A stretch of DNA of 64,000 nt from the NCBI RefSeq assembly GCF_032062135.1, contig NC_092862.1, positions 95,811,248 through 95,875,247 of the forward strand, in the 5' to 3' direction. The DNA comes from Pyxicephalus adspersus. Lineage: Eukaryota > Chordata > Amphibia > Anura > Pyxicephalidae. This document shows, piece by piece, positions 1 through 13,748 of this stretch. The notes beneath the pieces were generated by a model, which saw only the letters and a list, made by a program, of their open reading frames with translations, ran no database searches and was not told the origin of the DNA. The number at the start of each line of letters is the position of its first letter. Within the stretch, counting starts at the first letter, position 1. The position numbers and the translations under genes were made by a program.

Positions 1-1064
1 TCTGTTTTCTAAAAAGCCCAAAATGTATATTTTTGAAAGGTTACCATAAATTAAGTTATTGTAACTTTGGAATAATAAAGCAATGCCAGTATTTGGAATA
101 GGAAAGGAATGTACCCTGTCTTGTCAACCTTACCATAAACTTCCTCTGTGAACTCATTCAGGGTTGGCAGTTTGTGCAACTTCCAATTAATTCTTAGCAG
201 TTAAACCAGATTCAGAATTAGTTATGAATCAGCAACATCTAGCAATATGAATGCGTTTGGCATTCTGGAACAACATTGAAGGCTTTATTGGCTTCAAGGA
301 GGAGATGTAATGTTGTAAATTCACTTTGAATCTTGAGACTTTTTGTAATACAGGTCCATTACTTTTAATTATAAAAGTTCCAACTTCCAGCCAATACTAC
401 TTTAGGCAATGAAAAGTTGCTGGTGATCTCCTAATTCTGTTTTATTCTTGAATGGTTGAAATCTTACTTGGGCTTAATCCCCTTCTGGGCATCCTTACAA
501 GTATTTCATTTGAACTTGGATGGAAGTGTAAAGGATCAACTATTTGGGTCACTCAGTTCCTTTAAATATTTGGGCAATTGCCACATAATAGCCTTACCAT
601 GCAACCTTTATGGAACACATACCCACATGTTTTCCAATTGTACTAAAGGGAAACCTTTGTAGCTCAATTCATAAATGTGAATCGAATTCTGAGTTTTTGT
701 TGAGTATACAGTGATGTGAATGTGTCTGTCTTGCACATTATCCCAATGTATGAATTTTGCCATTTTAACCTTAATGTTTTAAATATTCTTCATGCAAAAT
801 CACTTATGGGCTACTTGCTCAGCACTGTAAAATCTAATATTAAATTCAATGAAATGGAGAAAAGCGCTTTCTGTAGCCATGTTGTGGTTCAGCATTATAT
901 AGACCCTGATTGATGTGGTTTCTCTTCAAGATGTATGATGAGCCTATAACTAACAATTCAAGGCAATCCCATTCACCAATTTTTCCTTCTGTACCCACAC
1001 TTTACCCCCTAGGCATAATATCTACATGGATGGGCATGGCCAAGTTCAAATTTTCTAATTGCTA

Positions 1065-1490
1065 AAGGTGCGTACACACTTCCAATTTTTATCGTTCCAA
1101 TCGAACGACGAACGATCGATTGGGCAAAAAATCGTTCGTAAAAAAGTAACCAACGACGCCGACGAACGAGGAAACTCGTTGGAAACGAACGACCGGACCG
1201 GCGGATCGGATTGGACGACGATCGTTGAACATCGTTCGTGTGTACGGTCGTTCGTTGATCGTCCATGGTCTGAGCATGCGTGATGAACGAACGTCCGTTC
1301 ACTTTCCTGTCGTGCACATAGTTCCTCTATCGCTTAAACGATCGTATCTATTGTGTGTACAATATCTACGAACGATCGTGTCGTTACCTCTATGTGCAGG
1401 ATCGGTGCTATACGATCGTTCATATATATCGTGCAGGAACGTTCGTCGTTCGTTTTCCGACGATAATAATTGGAAGTGTGTACGTAGCTT
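1065..1490. mobile_element. CpG-rich palindromic MITE, copy 1 (~425 bp)
   Basis: It has terminal inverted repeats of the form GTGCGTACACACTTCCAAT and ATTGGAAGTGTGTACGTAGC. The interior is packed with ACGA/CGTT/CGATCG words. The flanks approximate TTAA (TAAA left, TTAA right). It carries no transposase frame, and open frames on both strands are by-products of the composition. It differs from the copy at 25321 at only about a dozen positions. Confidence 0.85.
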
Positions 1491-4400
1491 AAGGCTACCT
1501 TTGTAAGAATGGTTTGTTCCATTCTCATCTTGCCCATTGTAGAGTTTTTGACTTGTTTGTGCATCTATTTGCTGTTATTTAAAATGTACCATTTCTGCTA
1601 CCCTTACATTATCTAAGATTAGCTGTTTTGTTAGAGACTAATGGTCTTCCCTTTTTGTTACTGATAATTTCCTGTCCATTCTCTTGACTACTGTTTCCCA
1701 CAGAGTCTTAGGTTGCATCTGGGGGTCTATGCCCATCTTGCACAGGTTCTTTAGTTGACCTAAAAAGGTTGTAAGGGCATTTATAATTAGAGAGCCTGAG
1801 CTAGTGCCTGTGCATCAATCGTTTAATTCCCTCTTTATATTCCTGTACCTTTGTTAGGTTTCTGCCCTGTTTATAAAGAAAAGCCGTATTTAGTTTTTTT
1901 TTGCCTTTGCCTACTATGTTGAAAAAAGTTTCACATGTTTCTATGACCAACAATAAAAGTTTAATAGTGCAATTAATAATTAATATGACCACTAAACAAT
2001 GAAAGCCAATGTATATGAAGAAATGTATTAAACAATTATATATTAGGTTTCTGCTAAAAGATTTGTATTACTATACTTTATATATAGATTATTTCAAGAC
2101 TTGAATTGGTTTTCCGTTGAGCAGATGGGCATTGTTAGTCTGGTATTTACTTAAGCCAACATTTATGTTCTGGGTAATATGTCTGAATAAGCAAACACTG
2201 CTTATCTCCATACTGTGGTTACCCATTGCTTATCTCTGTGCATTAGCACTGTATATTTCAGGTTCTGTTTTACTATAGTGGGCCTCAGATAAGCAAGGCC
2301 ATGGTTCTGTAATTATAGAAAATAATGGGAATGTGTCACTGTCTGATCTATAGAGAACCACATATTCCATTTATCTGATGATATTAAAGGAAAACTCTAC
2401 ATAAGTCTTTGGACTTAAATGGCTTATCAAAGCAAATTTATTATATATTATTAAATATAGAATATTACTACTTACCTCTTTTACATGACTACACTGTATA
2501 TTTTGTCACTGAAATCCAAAGCAAATCCAATGTCAACTTCTGCATTTACAGCAAGGGATTGCCTGTATACCCTTGAGGAGGGCATGGCCTATAAAATTAT
2601 TAAGAGCTTTTAAACTAGTGAGCATTCATGGCCACCTACTAAATTCTTCATACATATCTATAGTGAAAACTATTTAAAGCCCAATGTACAGGCACCACTG
2701 TGTGTATTTATTTGTGTGAATGCAGAGTGCTATGTTAACACAACTCAGGGGACAGGTTTATTATGCCTTGCATTCACAGCGTGGCCTTATTCCTGACATA
2801 GACCAGTAACAAACTGTAGCCAAAAAGATTTGCTGCGGATGAATGGAGAATCTAAGTTAGTTTTTTTTTGGAGGGAGCATATATAGTAAGAGTAGATTTT
2901 CTGTTATTTATATAAGGTTGCATTGTGGACACAATTGTGGGACACAGACAGCAATGCTGGGATTTAAATAGGGGGCTGAATTAAATAAAGCAACAAAACA
3001 TGGTCATGGATGTGAAAACCCTGAAAGGAGATGTTTGAGTTCAACTGTATAATTTAGAACAAATTGTAGCGTGACAGGTTAATCTGTGCAAGGCAGAATG
3101 GAATGCTAAAATAGGTCTGACATTTGGTATGGTTTTATTTGATATGGATACCTATATACGTGAATTTCACATTAATACAATAAGCACAGTAAAATATAAG
3201 GTTCTCATGAAATGCAGATTTCTTTTATATTATGGAGAGATTTTTCCTTCAATATATGACTATTGAGTTTAGTGCACAGAGCAGATTTTTATGCCCTTGC
3301 CAGTCCACTGCTTACTAAACCCTCTCTGCCTCTTTTGATCCGTAATTAAATCTTTGTCTAATAGAAGCTCTAATCTGCTTTTTGTTAAAATCCTTTCCTT
3401 ATTTACTCACAACGACATCAAATATATTTGTATATACATGTATAGAACCTTATTGTGGAGATATAGTGAATCCCACACTAAGTTGATCAGTGTGTTCCTT
3501 TATTCTGACACTCAGCACATATCCGAATAGCATGACATTGCATGATAAATATTAGGAATAAATAAAATTGTTTTGAAGGATTTAAAGTGAAAATAATCTG
3601 GCATCACATCTAACTAGAATGCCTATCCTCATATTGCCCATATAGTTCTATTACCTGCCTTTGTCTTAAAGTAATGTGATCTGTTGCAAAAAATAAAAAA
3701 AATCAATGTTAGTGTTAAAAGGGGCCATATTGCATGGTTAGGTCATATACTGTTCAATGGGAGCTGTACAGGTGAGAAAAAGCATTTTGTTGCTTACTGT
3801 CAATTCATCTTTAGCACAGTGTTCCAAGTATTAATAATGGTGTGGAAAATGTTTTGGAGTAGAGGGGAAATGTTGACTTATGTTCCCCTTTAAAGAATAG
3901 CAGTACTCTCAAAGTATGGTTATCTGGTTTATGTCCTTTGCCGTACCTAAAGTATCCAACCCTCTCCTTCACATATGTATTCACTGAGATCCTGGTGTTT
4001 CCAACCTGCCACAGCTTCTTTGGATTGTTCACACCCAGAGGTGCCATAATAGTACAGCCCTACTAATTTCTATGGGTGGGGTGAATAGACTAATTTTAAA
4101 TAAGTGGAAACCGCTGCTTGGAATCTATACCGTTACTCTAATTAGGATGTCTGGTACCCTGTGTACAAGGCATTGGTTGGCTTTCTGTTTTATATATGTG
4201 TTAAGGTAGCACTATGCTCATGTTCACAACACCGGGTATGAAAGAGTGTATTGAGTTGAATGATGCTTTCTCATGTTGTTACATTTATTCTCCAAGGTGT
4301 TCTTGTTGCTGTAGGCCATTTATCTCTATTAATATTACTTACCCCACTGGGAGAGTGTTGCAGTACTGAGAAAAAGGTAGATACACATTTACTGAGATCT

Positions 4401-4524
4401 CTGCTTTATCCAATGTTTATTTAATCTCAGGATCATAATTTACAGATAGAATTAGAGGACTGGAGATGTGGAAGAGATGTCCAAAAAGACAAGCTACCTC
4501 TTTGATAACTGTTGCCCGGATCAT

Positions 4525-4549
4525 CAATAATAATAATAATAATAATAAA
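4525..4549. repeat. (AAT)n microsatellite
   Basis: About eight AAT units followed by an A-rich stretch. Confidence 0.9.
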
Positions 4550-5051
4550 AAAGTAACATAATATAAATAAAAATTTAGCAGCTGGAGAAATGTAGAGAGC
4601 ACAAATTCAAATAATGAATTAAATAGTAGCAGAGAGATTCTACATTCAACATAATTTTGAAGCCTGAATTTTTTTCCTTCATGACAGGTTACCTAGCAAA
4701 CACTCTTCCCCACTGACATTTTTCTTTTTTAGCTCTCCACACTTTACTTACCTCATTACAGGTTTAAGAACACCTGTGACCTCCTCCCCGGATGCACTAA
4801 ATGGGCATAAATGGCCAACTGAAAGATCCAAAAACTGTGACCTGTCAGATACAATGTTTTTACTGGCCCTGTGCAAGTTCTGACATTGAATCTTACCGAG
4901 GCATAGACTCCGAGAAAAACTGGATGAGGAGCAATGATATTCAGGGGGTTGAGAAGGGACTAATAAGACTTTTTGCCCATTTAGAACAAAATGACAGAGC
5001 TTTCTAAAGCCTCCCTTTCTACCAGAAGACCCCCAATATCACCTTACTAAT

Positions 5052-5054
<3 letters not shown>

Positions 5055-5090
<36 letters not shown>
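5055..5090. repeat. (AT)18 microsatellite
   Basis: Uninterrupted AT dinucleotide run of 36 bases. Confidence 0.95.
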
Positions 5091-5095
<5 letters not shown>

Positions 5096-7802
5096 TTTAT
5101 ATCACCTCTTATCCACTGAGATATAATACTTTGCATTGTATACTATGATTGCTGCTTATATGGGGACTGGTAAAGGGGTCATAAATAGCTAGAAAATGTA
5201 CATTCTAAGCAGAACTAATTATTGCATTGCTAAAAAAAAGTCCCAATATTTAGGCTTTTTTGCTGGCATTGGCACAATTCAATATTGAGCTGAAATAGCT
5301 TCCAAAGGCAAGCTATGTTATTCCCACCCAGCCAATGAAAATGGTCATAGTCTTCAAGAAGAAAGGCATGATGAAGTGACAAGGAATGCAACTTTGGCAG
5401 GTAGGTGTGCCACAATGTTTAGCATATATACACAATATGGTAAAACCCTGAGTGCCAGCAGCAGGTTTATTTATGTTCTAAGGTTAGTGATTCTTTTATT
5501 AGTTGTAAGTTGTATGTAACATGAGCTAACAAAAAGACAAACTGAAATATGTACATTTTAGGAAATATTAATCACTACAGCATTTCTGATTCCTCCAGTT
5601 TGAATTTTGATTATAATTGTTTGTGATTTTCAAAGGAGAGCCAGAACTTTTTTTTTATATATGCCTAATGTACTGTATTTCTCATCAGCTTGACTGCTAC
5701 ATCTTCTATATGACAATAATATTCTTTTGTAAACTCAGATGCCCATTTTAGCAGACAGAGAAATGTTCCTATGTGTGAGTCACATTAAAGACAGACGAGA
5801 TTTGCCTCTGGGATCCGAAGGGTATGCATTATTTAGAGAAGTCTGTTTGTGACGCTGATGTTTTGCCCGTGGTTTTCCTGTTGGCTAAGCCCTGAGGCTT
5901 TTCTACTTTCAGCATGCAGAAGGTCACATGTTTGTGGCAGTCACTGGCGCATACGCACACACTCACACAGAAGCTGCAGGAGCTGCTTTTCTCTTCTATG
6001 ACTGATTACAGTAATTGCCGGTCATTGAACCCAAGGCAAGCAGGTCACTGAAAGCTTGTTCTGATTACCCATATAACCACGTGCCCTTGCTGTGCCAGGA
6101 AAACATTAGTAGGATAAACGGCGTCTTATTGAATGCCATATTGAATTATTTATTATAGTCACAATCATTTTATGAGTTTTTGTAAATGTAATTTTAGCCT
6201 TTATTCCAGGATCATACTCAGCTCAGCAATCAAAGCTGATCCACAGGCTCCACACTTCTACCTCTTCTTGGTTTTACAAGAAACACTAAATGCCTTTTTG
6301 TTCCCATAAAGCTGGTCATGTAATGCTCCAGTCCCGGGTGTTCTTGCCTTCTTCATCACACATCACGGTCTGCTTAATTAATCATTGACTGTATATTAAG
6401 GTAAACAATAGGTGTACTCCTGTTAGTTGGTGATTGTTAAAGCTGAACTTTATCCTTAGATCAATTATTCTCATTTCCCTGCATACAGTGATTTCTAATA
6501 AAAGCTGAGGCATGTATCCTGAAACCCTCTAATTTTCTGTCTGATGGACTACATGGCTCATTTCGCCTACTCTTTCACATCTGTTCCCTGCTGGACGTGG
6601 TCCTCCGCTTTAGGATATTTGCTTCCTGAACTTTCAATCATTTAGTCTCAGCTACATGTGTGAATGTTAGGGAGGATTGCATTCAAATGCAGTCCTTCCA
6701 TCAATGCCTATGTACTGATACAGTGTCTGAGACACATTGTTGTAAGATGGAAAAATCCTTTGCTATTATATCTCCACTCATTGTATCCAAAAAGTGGTTC
6801 AATAAGTCATTTAACAATGGGGTTTGTAATAATGTTTGCACAGATGATAGTATAATAAGTCAGTACAGACACAATACAAAAGAGCCAAGGTTTATGATTT
6901 ATTGAACTGTTTGGCAGTGACAGAGTATTTCAGAACTGATAATATAGTTAGTGAAAACTGTTTTGGAGAAGAGTTCAGCATGGGGAGGTGGGGAAGGGGG
7001 ATGGAGGTTATGGAGCAAGTTTTAGTGTTGCCCAGAGTTCAGGGTTAAAAGAGGAGAGAGGGTTACTTGGATTCCTATAGTCCTTATTTAAGAGGTTACT
7101 GTAAGAAGAGCAATTACACAGTAAAAGCTTCCAAGTAATTTTAAAAAATACAAGGGACACTACAATGGGGGAGGTGAGGGAGCTGTATCTAACAGCTACA
7201 TCCTAAAAACTTAGAAGTGATTTTAGGCCATATTCCCTTATGTTTAAAATCCTTATGTGGTTAAAAGGATGCTATCACTACCTCAAAAATAAATTCTGAA
7301 AAGGTGATAAAAGCTGCTGTTGTAAATTACATATTGGTGCACCCTTTGATACAGGAAACACCAAGTTTTCATCCGCGTGTTTTAAGGTTAAGGTGTAAAC
7401 TTGATGGACATAAAGCTGTGATTCTTGCTAGTCATACACTGTAATTAGAATAACTTACATTCTAAGTCACATTTTAGCTCACCAGTCAACCATTGTCAGC
7501 GTGCAGTAATTAGAATTTTTCTATGTTATTCTCTTTTGCCTTGCAAAATAAGGAAGTGTTCTAGTAATACATTGAATCAAATCCATTCTTGTGTTTAAAT
7601 ATCCTGTTCAATTGCTGGCAAAAACAATCTACCAACTTGACTACTGAATACCTTCCTTAACATATTGTACCTCTACTGTAATTTACCATCTTTGCTAGAA
7701 AAATTCAGCATTTTTTTTAAAAACCATATTAAAAAACAGCTAATATATTACGGCCATAGCATTTGAAGACATTAGAAGAAGAACATGTAGAGACATCTGA
7801 CC

Positions 7803-8170
7803 AAGCTAGGTACACACTTGCAATAGTTATCGTTAGAAAACGAATGACTAACGATTATGCACAATTATTTTAAACGATCATATTGTGCACAATTCTGTAC
7901 ATGCTGTAATAATACGATCGTTCAAATATAATCCACCAATAATGTACACAAGCTAGATACGATCGTTTGAACGATGCAGGAAGTGACATGTAAAGGAGAA
8001 AGTGTACTGCAGAACCATCCGCGATCACTGAACAACCGTACGCACAACAGATCTGCCGGGATGGTCGTTCGTTTCCAGCAACAATCCTTTTTTTGTTAAC
8101 GATCATCGGACGATCGGTCGTTAGTCGTTAATTTCCAGTGATAATTATTGCAAGTGTGTATGCAGCTTTA
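7803..8170. mobile_element. CpG-rich palindromic MITE, copy 3 (divergent)
   Basis: The ends read GGTACACACTTGCAATAGTT and ATTATTGCAAGTGTGTATGCAGC, the same terminal pattern as the other copies with TTGCAA in place of TTCCAA. It contains CGATCGTT words but fewer CpGs than copies 1 and 2, which fits greater age. Confidence 0.8.
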
Positions 8171-8419
8171 GACAAGTGTTTGGACAGTGGAATCTACTGC
8201 AATCTTTTTAGTTTAACTGATGGATGTTATTTGTTTTTGGTCACAAAGAGTTAACTGTTATGTGATTGCTTCCAGTGATTATAACCCTCTACACGTTTTT
8301 AACATGGAAAAAACGTTCAGGTCCGCATTGAACCCCTGCTATAATGACTATATCTACAGCGCCCAATACATTAGTGTGGTGGAGAGTAGGATGAATGCCT
8401 CCTATATTGCTGCCCATTA

Positions 8420-8548
8420 GACCGAATGCCCCCTTTCAGATTGCCAAAAAAGATCATTGGTATCTGGTAAACTGACCTGAGAGTCACTGACTGCTGGCAA
8501 CCTCTGGGGGAACCTTGGGGTTCCAGGAACCCTGGCTGAGAAGCACTG
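8420..8548. mobile_element. Fragment of the same dispersed hAT-like family, reverse orientation
   Basis: On the minus strand the fragment begins CAGTGCTTCTCAGCCAGGGT and continues with repeated ggaacccc/ggttcccc words, matching the start of the repeat at 44376. The other end is not visible. Confidence 0.55.
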
Positions 8549-11115
8549 GTCTCCACAGCCATAACAAACCATGCATAGAGAATTCCCATTGTGTATACCT
8601 GTGTATAGCTACCTTGCAGTCACCTTGTAGTCATATGCTAAATGGCCAATGCAAGTGCAGCAGGAAGGAACCATGCTTATTGCTGCAGCTTCTAACAGCC
8701 TGGTTATGGAGCTACTGTGTATCAGGAGTTTGCATTGGCAAGGTGACCAGCTTCCTTATCATGTAGTACCAAGGTGTCTTGTTTCACAATTAGGACATAC
8801 AATGGCCATTTGGGAAGGGGTTAAGTAATATAATATGATTACCCCAAACACCTGTGCAGTTTTCTTTGTGGCATAGAAATTTAATCTTTCTGGTATTATC
8901 AATTAATGAAAGGTATCTCATTATCATATAACAAAAATATGAAGGTTTTTCCTTCTGGATTTTAAATTGTTGAGTAATGGAGCTGTGACAGCTTTTTTGT
9001 CACAGATGTTAAACCAGAAAAACCAGCTCAGACTTATGTATCCAGGCATCAAGACAATGTGATCAACAATTATATTGTATGATTCATATATTTGTTTGAA
9101 TATACCCATGTGCTCAGTCAATAGATTGGAAAACACAACAACATTTATTAACTTGAGCAGGGTGTGATTTTAACCTAGAATGTGGGCCTGATGGTCAGTA
9201 ATGTACTTTATTCCTATTTTATATAAAAACTTCCAGATTGGTTGTATCAGTGTGCTAGATGCACGTTACTGCCCTGCATGGAAGAGCCATCCAATTGGCC
9301 CAGAGTAATTCTTTAGCCTGCAGTCATTATGTCTGGATCCTGTCTGTACTGGGACATTTGGATTCATGCCACCCTCATATTCTGAGCACTGGGGAGCGTG
9401 AGAAATGTACTTCAAGTCCTCCTTTTGAGAGATTGTGGTTACAAGGATTTAATTGTGTTTTTAAATTTTACATTTATTTTTTTTCTGGGTAAGTGATCCC
9501 TAATCAGTGGCAGGAATCAGTTGTATTCTATTTGCATGCCTGCTGTAATAAAAACAAAAAACAGAACTGGAATCTTATAAGTTGTTTTAGACAAGAATTA
9601 CTTTTCCTGCTCTACTATTTAAAGAGAAACTGTATTGATTTACACCAGTTTTTTTTTGTTTTTTTTGTTTACAACAAACCAACGCACCCACACCCCTCAA
9701 CTCCACTTCCACTCCTTCTACCTTACCTTCAACCTTGCTTCTACCACGTTTCCACCTTTCATGCCTGCAAAATGGTGGTACTATGCTTTTTCCAGTGAGG
9801 GCCTAGGGAAAGTTGAGTAGCTAAAATCTCATGAAGACACTTCGCACTCCATATTGTGATATTTGGGATACTCAGTTGGAATCTTAATGGATGCAGCACA
9901 ACATAACTCTTAATGATAACTGCTGATAACATATTTTTTTCTACAGGTTTATTTAATCAGTTCATTACAGTGTTTTGACAATAGCTAAAGTAAATAATTG
10001 AACCTTGCTTGTAGTGAATAAAAATGTGTATGTAAGTATCTGAATGACCATAGTCCAGTCAGCCTTATAGTATGTTAGCAATATGGCTAGTCATACATTG
10101 CTGAGCAACAAAAGTGCCAGCCATTGAATGTCTTTGTACAATCTGCTTACAATAATGGTAGAATTGTTTTACAATTAGAATTATTTTACATTCTGTGGAC
10201 CATTACCATATCTTCTGGTGACCTCCAAACCAATGAAAGCCAAATGAAAATGACTAAATTAAAAGGTTTTAAAATGCAATGCCTTGCTTTTTTATCTATA
10301 TTTTATTTCTGCAAGGCCTCTTACCTTACACTGATGACTGTGTGGGCTCCAGTATGACTCACATTGTTGTGAGCAATGTATCAGTATGCATTCTTCTTTT
10401 AGTTACAAATGCCTGTGGGTTTTATTCTTCAGCTCCTTGGGGACCCCCGTGTCAATGATGAAATGATTGCATTGCGTTCCCCAGTGATCAGTAGCTGCAG
10501 TAAACAATTAGTTTGCAAAAAACAAATTATAGCATGAGAACCTGGCAACTGCTGCTCTTTGCTTTTCTTTTTAATTGTCTATTGCTAAAAGGTTAAACTG
10601 TTAAAGGAACCATATGGTGTGAGAAATATGTGGGCTCCCTTTGCTGATCAGTGCTTTTGGAGTCAGCGAGTAAAGTCTGACTTGTTCTAGGTCAGTGATT
10701 CAGAAAGAGATACAGCATGACAAAGGGGCAACTACAAGTTTAAAAGAGAAGTTCATTATCGTCAATGTACTTTGATCATATATGTAACCTATAAAGGACA
10801 AGCTCACCCAAAGTGATTCTTTTAACTATAGGTTGAACTTGATGGGCTGGCTGAGCTTTTAGTCTTGTCTTCCATACATTAACAATGAAATTAGCTCCTC
10901 TCCACCTGTTTGAACTTACATTAGGCAGGCATAGTCCACTGTTGTCACATCAGGAAACTCACCATGAAAAGTGGCCTACAGTCATTGATAGAAAACATGT
11001 TTGTAGACAGAAGGAGGCTGCTGAGATACAACAAATGATGACACAACTCTAAAAACAAAGGTTATTCACAATGGAATTGTCTATGAAACACGGGCCTTAG
11101 ACTGACACATGCATT

Positions 11116-11325
11116 GGTCTTGATTTATTAAAGCTCTCCAAAGCTGGAGAGGATACACTTTCATCAGTGAAGCTGGGTGATACAGCAAACCTGGAATGGA
11201 TTTCATCAAAGTCATTTGCTAGCAAGTGTTTTGAATCCTGAACAAGATCCATTCCAGGTTTGCTGGATCATGCAGCTTCACTGTGTATTCTCCCCAGCCT
11301 TAAAGAGCTTTAATAAATCAGGTCC
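11116..11325. mobile_element. Foldback MITE family A, copy 1
   Basis: The ends 'ggtcttgatttattaaagct' and 'agctttaataaatcaggtcc' are inverted repeats, and the inner arms 'cacagcttc/gaagctg' and 'aacctggaatgga/tccattccaggtt' also pair. The whole ~210-bp element is therefore an imperfect hairpin. Related copies lie at 23188, 49050 and 54561. Confidence 0.85.
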
Positions 11326-12501
11326 ATTATGTGTAGCAGAACCTGTATATTTATAGCAAATCTATACCATATTAGTAGGCTATTAACCACCTCTGAACAA
11401 TTGCTTTTCTTTTTCTTAAAATTACTTTTTTTACTTTTTCTTCGCTTATTTTCATGTCAGTGCTGCTTCCTCTTTTGTTTTCAACCATTTCCGGTACTCC
11501 ATTGTTGTCTGCACATCCTAATAGACTATGCCTGTTCAAGGTATAATGACATTGCCTGAATATAAAAGTGCACTGGTATTACTTTAATGTAAGACAGTGA
11601 AACCCACATGTAACGCCAGTGCTTATAAAGACTAAAGCAGACATCAATGGGATAGCATTGCTTTGGCTAGAAGCCCTTAAATGAACTAGAAGGCTGAGAC
11701 AAAAAATCAGATCTGGAATATCTAATATGAACATAGGTAAACATTCATGAAGCCCATTGTGGTCCAAAGCAGGGTTCCTGAATGTAGATGTGTCTGAACA
11801 AACTTTGACATCATTGGTATGCTGCTGTCATTTGCTCTAAAGAGAATTCTTTAATGGAAGCTTCAGCTTTAAAAAAAATGGAGATCAAAAGGCTGGTGGT
11901 CAAAAGTAACGTTACTGATAAAAATAAGTCCTTCCTTAGTGATATTAACCATCTGTTGATTTTCCAGAAGTTCTTTATTGCTGAAACTACTGAAACTACT
12001 AATCAGATAGCCATTTGTTTATAGATACTTGAATCAATACATTGTACAGATTTTGTTTATAGGGACAGTTTGTGGTTTCATAGAGCTTCTGTTGTTTAAA
12101 ATATAAAAAGAGGAAGATGACGGATGTGATGACTTGTGTGACTTATGAATTGTCACACAATTTAGGTGGAACATTTTGCTTTATCAGTAACTTCTTGAAA
12201 AAGTAGAATATTGTATCTTGTGACTTGCAGAGTTGAAAGGACCTTTAGTAACACACAAATATTTTGCTGAAATGTATTATTTTTTTATTACGCAGACTAC
12301 ACAATACTGAGTTGTTGTTTTTCCCTGATATCTATGTTCCTCTTCTGGTCTCCTGATGTCTGCTTCACTTGTTCAGCAGGTTTATAAGGGTTCAGCATTT
12401 AACTGTGTACAAAGGTTACTACAGGGCATTCTGCTATATTTTGAACTTCAGCAGTGCGGAGAAGGAAATAGTGACAAAACACTTCCCACTCGCTGCTTTC
12501 A

Positions 12502-13059
12502 ATGGAAGCATTTCACACATTGTTTTATATAAGTTATTTGTTTAAAAAAAAGCATGCAAAACATAATATTCTATACAAGATAACCTACATGTTTTGTGCA
12601 TTACCAGTATTTATATACCTGCTCTCATCATAGAAGTACAATAATATGTCCATACCACATGTAAACATATTCTAAGGTTAGATTATGTATGGAAGCATTT
12701 CACACATTGTTTTATATAAGTTATTTGTTTAAAAAAAAGCATGCAAAACATAATATTCTATACAAGATAACCTACATGTTTTGTGCATTACCAGTATTTA
12801 TATACCTGCTCTCATCATAGAAGTACAATAATATGTCCATACCACATGTAAACATATTCTAAGGTTAGATTATGTATGGAAGCATTTCACACATTGTTTT
12901 ATATAAGTTATTTGTTTAAAAAAAAGCATGCAAAACATAATATTCTATACAAGATAACCTACATGTTTTGTGCATTACCAGTATTTATATACCTGCTCTC
13001 ATCATAGAAGTACAATAATATGTCCATACCACATGTAAACATATTCTAAGGTTAGATTA
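12502..13059. repeat. 187-bp tandem triplication
   Basis: Three head-to-tail copies start at 12502, 12689 and 12876, each beginning ATGGAAGCATTTCACACATT. The third stops 3 bases short. By eye the copies are identical. The unit is AT-rich single-copy-looking intron sequence without a recognisable TE end. Confidence 0.92.
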
Positions 13060-13273
13060 CCTCTTTAAGCTACCAGCATGTGCATATATAGATATTTCTG
13101 TTGCTGAAACCTACTTTACCTACTTTTAAAAATACTGGTTGCCCTGTTGTCACATTAGTATTTTAAGGTCACTGGACAAGAACAATCATATGGATCAGGA
13201 GTTCTTTTATTACTCTCACTTTCATTGCTGCACAAGTTAGAAAATATTAAACCTAAGGCACCTAACATTTTCG

Positions 13274-13353
13274 ATGGGAGAATGGGCAGGGTTATACCAT
13301 CATGACACCACTGAACAAGCGTCATGATGGCATAACCCTGCCCACTCTCCCAT
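13274..13353. repeat. Hairpin-forming inverted repeat
   Basis: Arms 13274-13306 and 13321-13353 (about 33 bases each, with one or two mismatches) flank a 14-base spacer. The arms contain GGGCAGGGTTAT and ATAACCCTGCCC. It lies between the 187-bp triplication and the hAT-like element and may be a foldback MITE remnant. Confidence 0.8.
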
Positions 13354-13748
13354 TGCAGGCTCAGATCCGGGGGACGTGTTCCACGACTCTGGCGGGTATA
13401 CGGCCCGCAGGCTGTAGTTTGTCCATGCCTACTCTTAACCTATCAGTATGTTTGGGTAATCTTGGATAAATTAAATCTGAATGTTAATCTGCTTTTATTT
13501 TCTCTTCTTTGGTTCTTCCTTCCTCCCCTGATCAACATACTAATTCAGCTATATAAAAATAAATGTTTTTAATATATACCTCATTTTAGATACAGTGACC
13601 TTTGCAGAAAAAGCTAATTATGGCTTGTGGAAGGGTCGTAGGGGTGTTGTACGTAGTTTCCTTAACACAGAGATGTGGTAACACTCACATGTGATGCTGA
13701 ACCTCCATGATTGAAAGAGTTGAAATCCAATATTGAAATGGGTTAGGG

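Noticed and set aside
1009..1564. Overlapping reading frames of 60-100 codons on both strands over the MITE at 1065 (and likewise over 25321-25796, 38892-39266, 41930-42205, 51876-52212)
   Set aside because: They arise from the CpG-rich palindromic composition, which lacks stop codons on both strands. They match no protein family and have no splice or codon-use support.
8220..10357. Several 60-100 codon frames in this stretch
   Set aside because: They show low-complexity or repeat-derived peptides without motifs, and stop density is as expected for AT-rich intron.
12502..13059. Possible CRISPR-like array from three regular repeats
   Set aside because: The copies are contiguous 187-bp tandem units without spacers, in a vertebrate intron.
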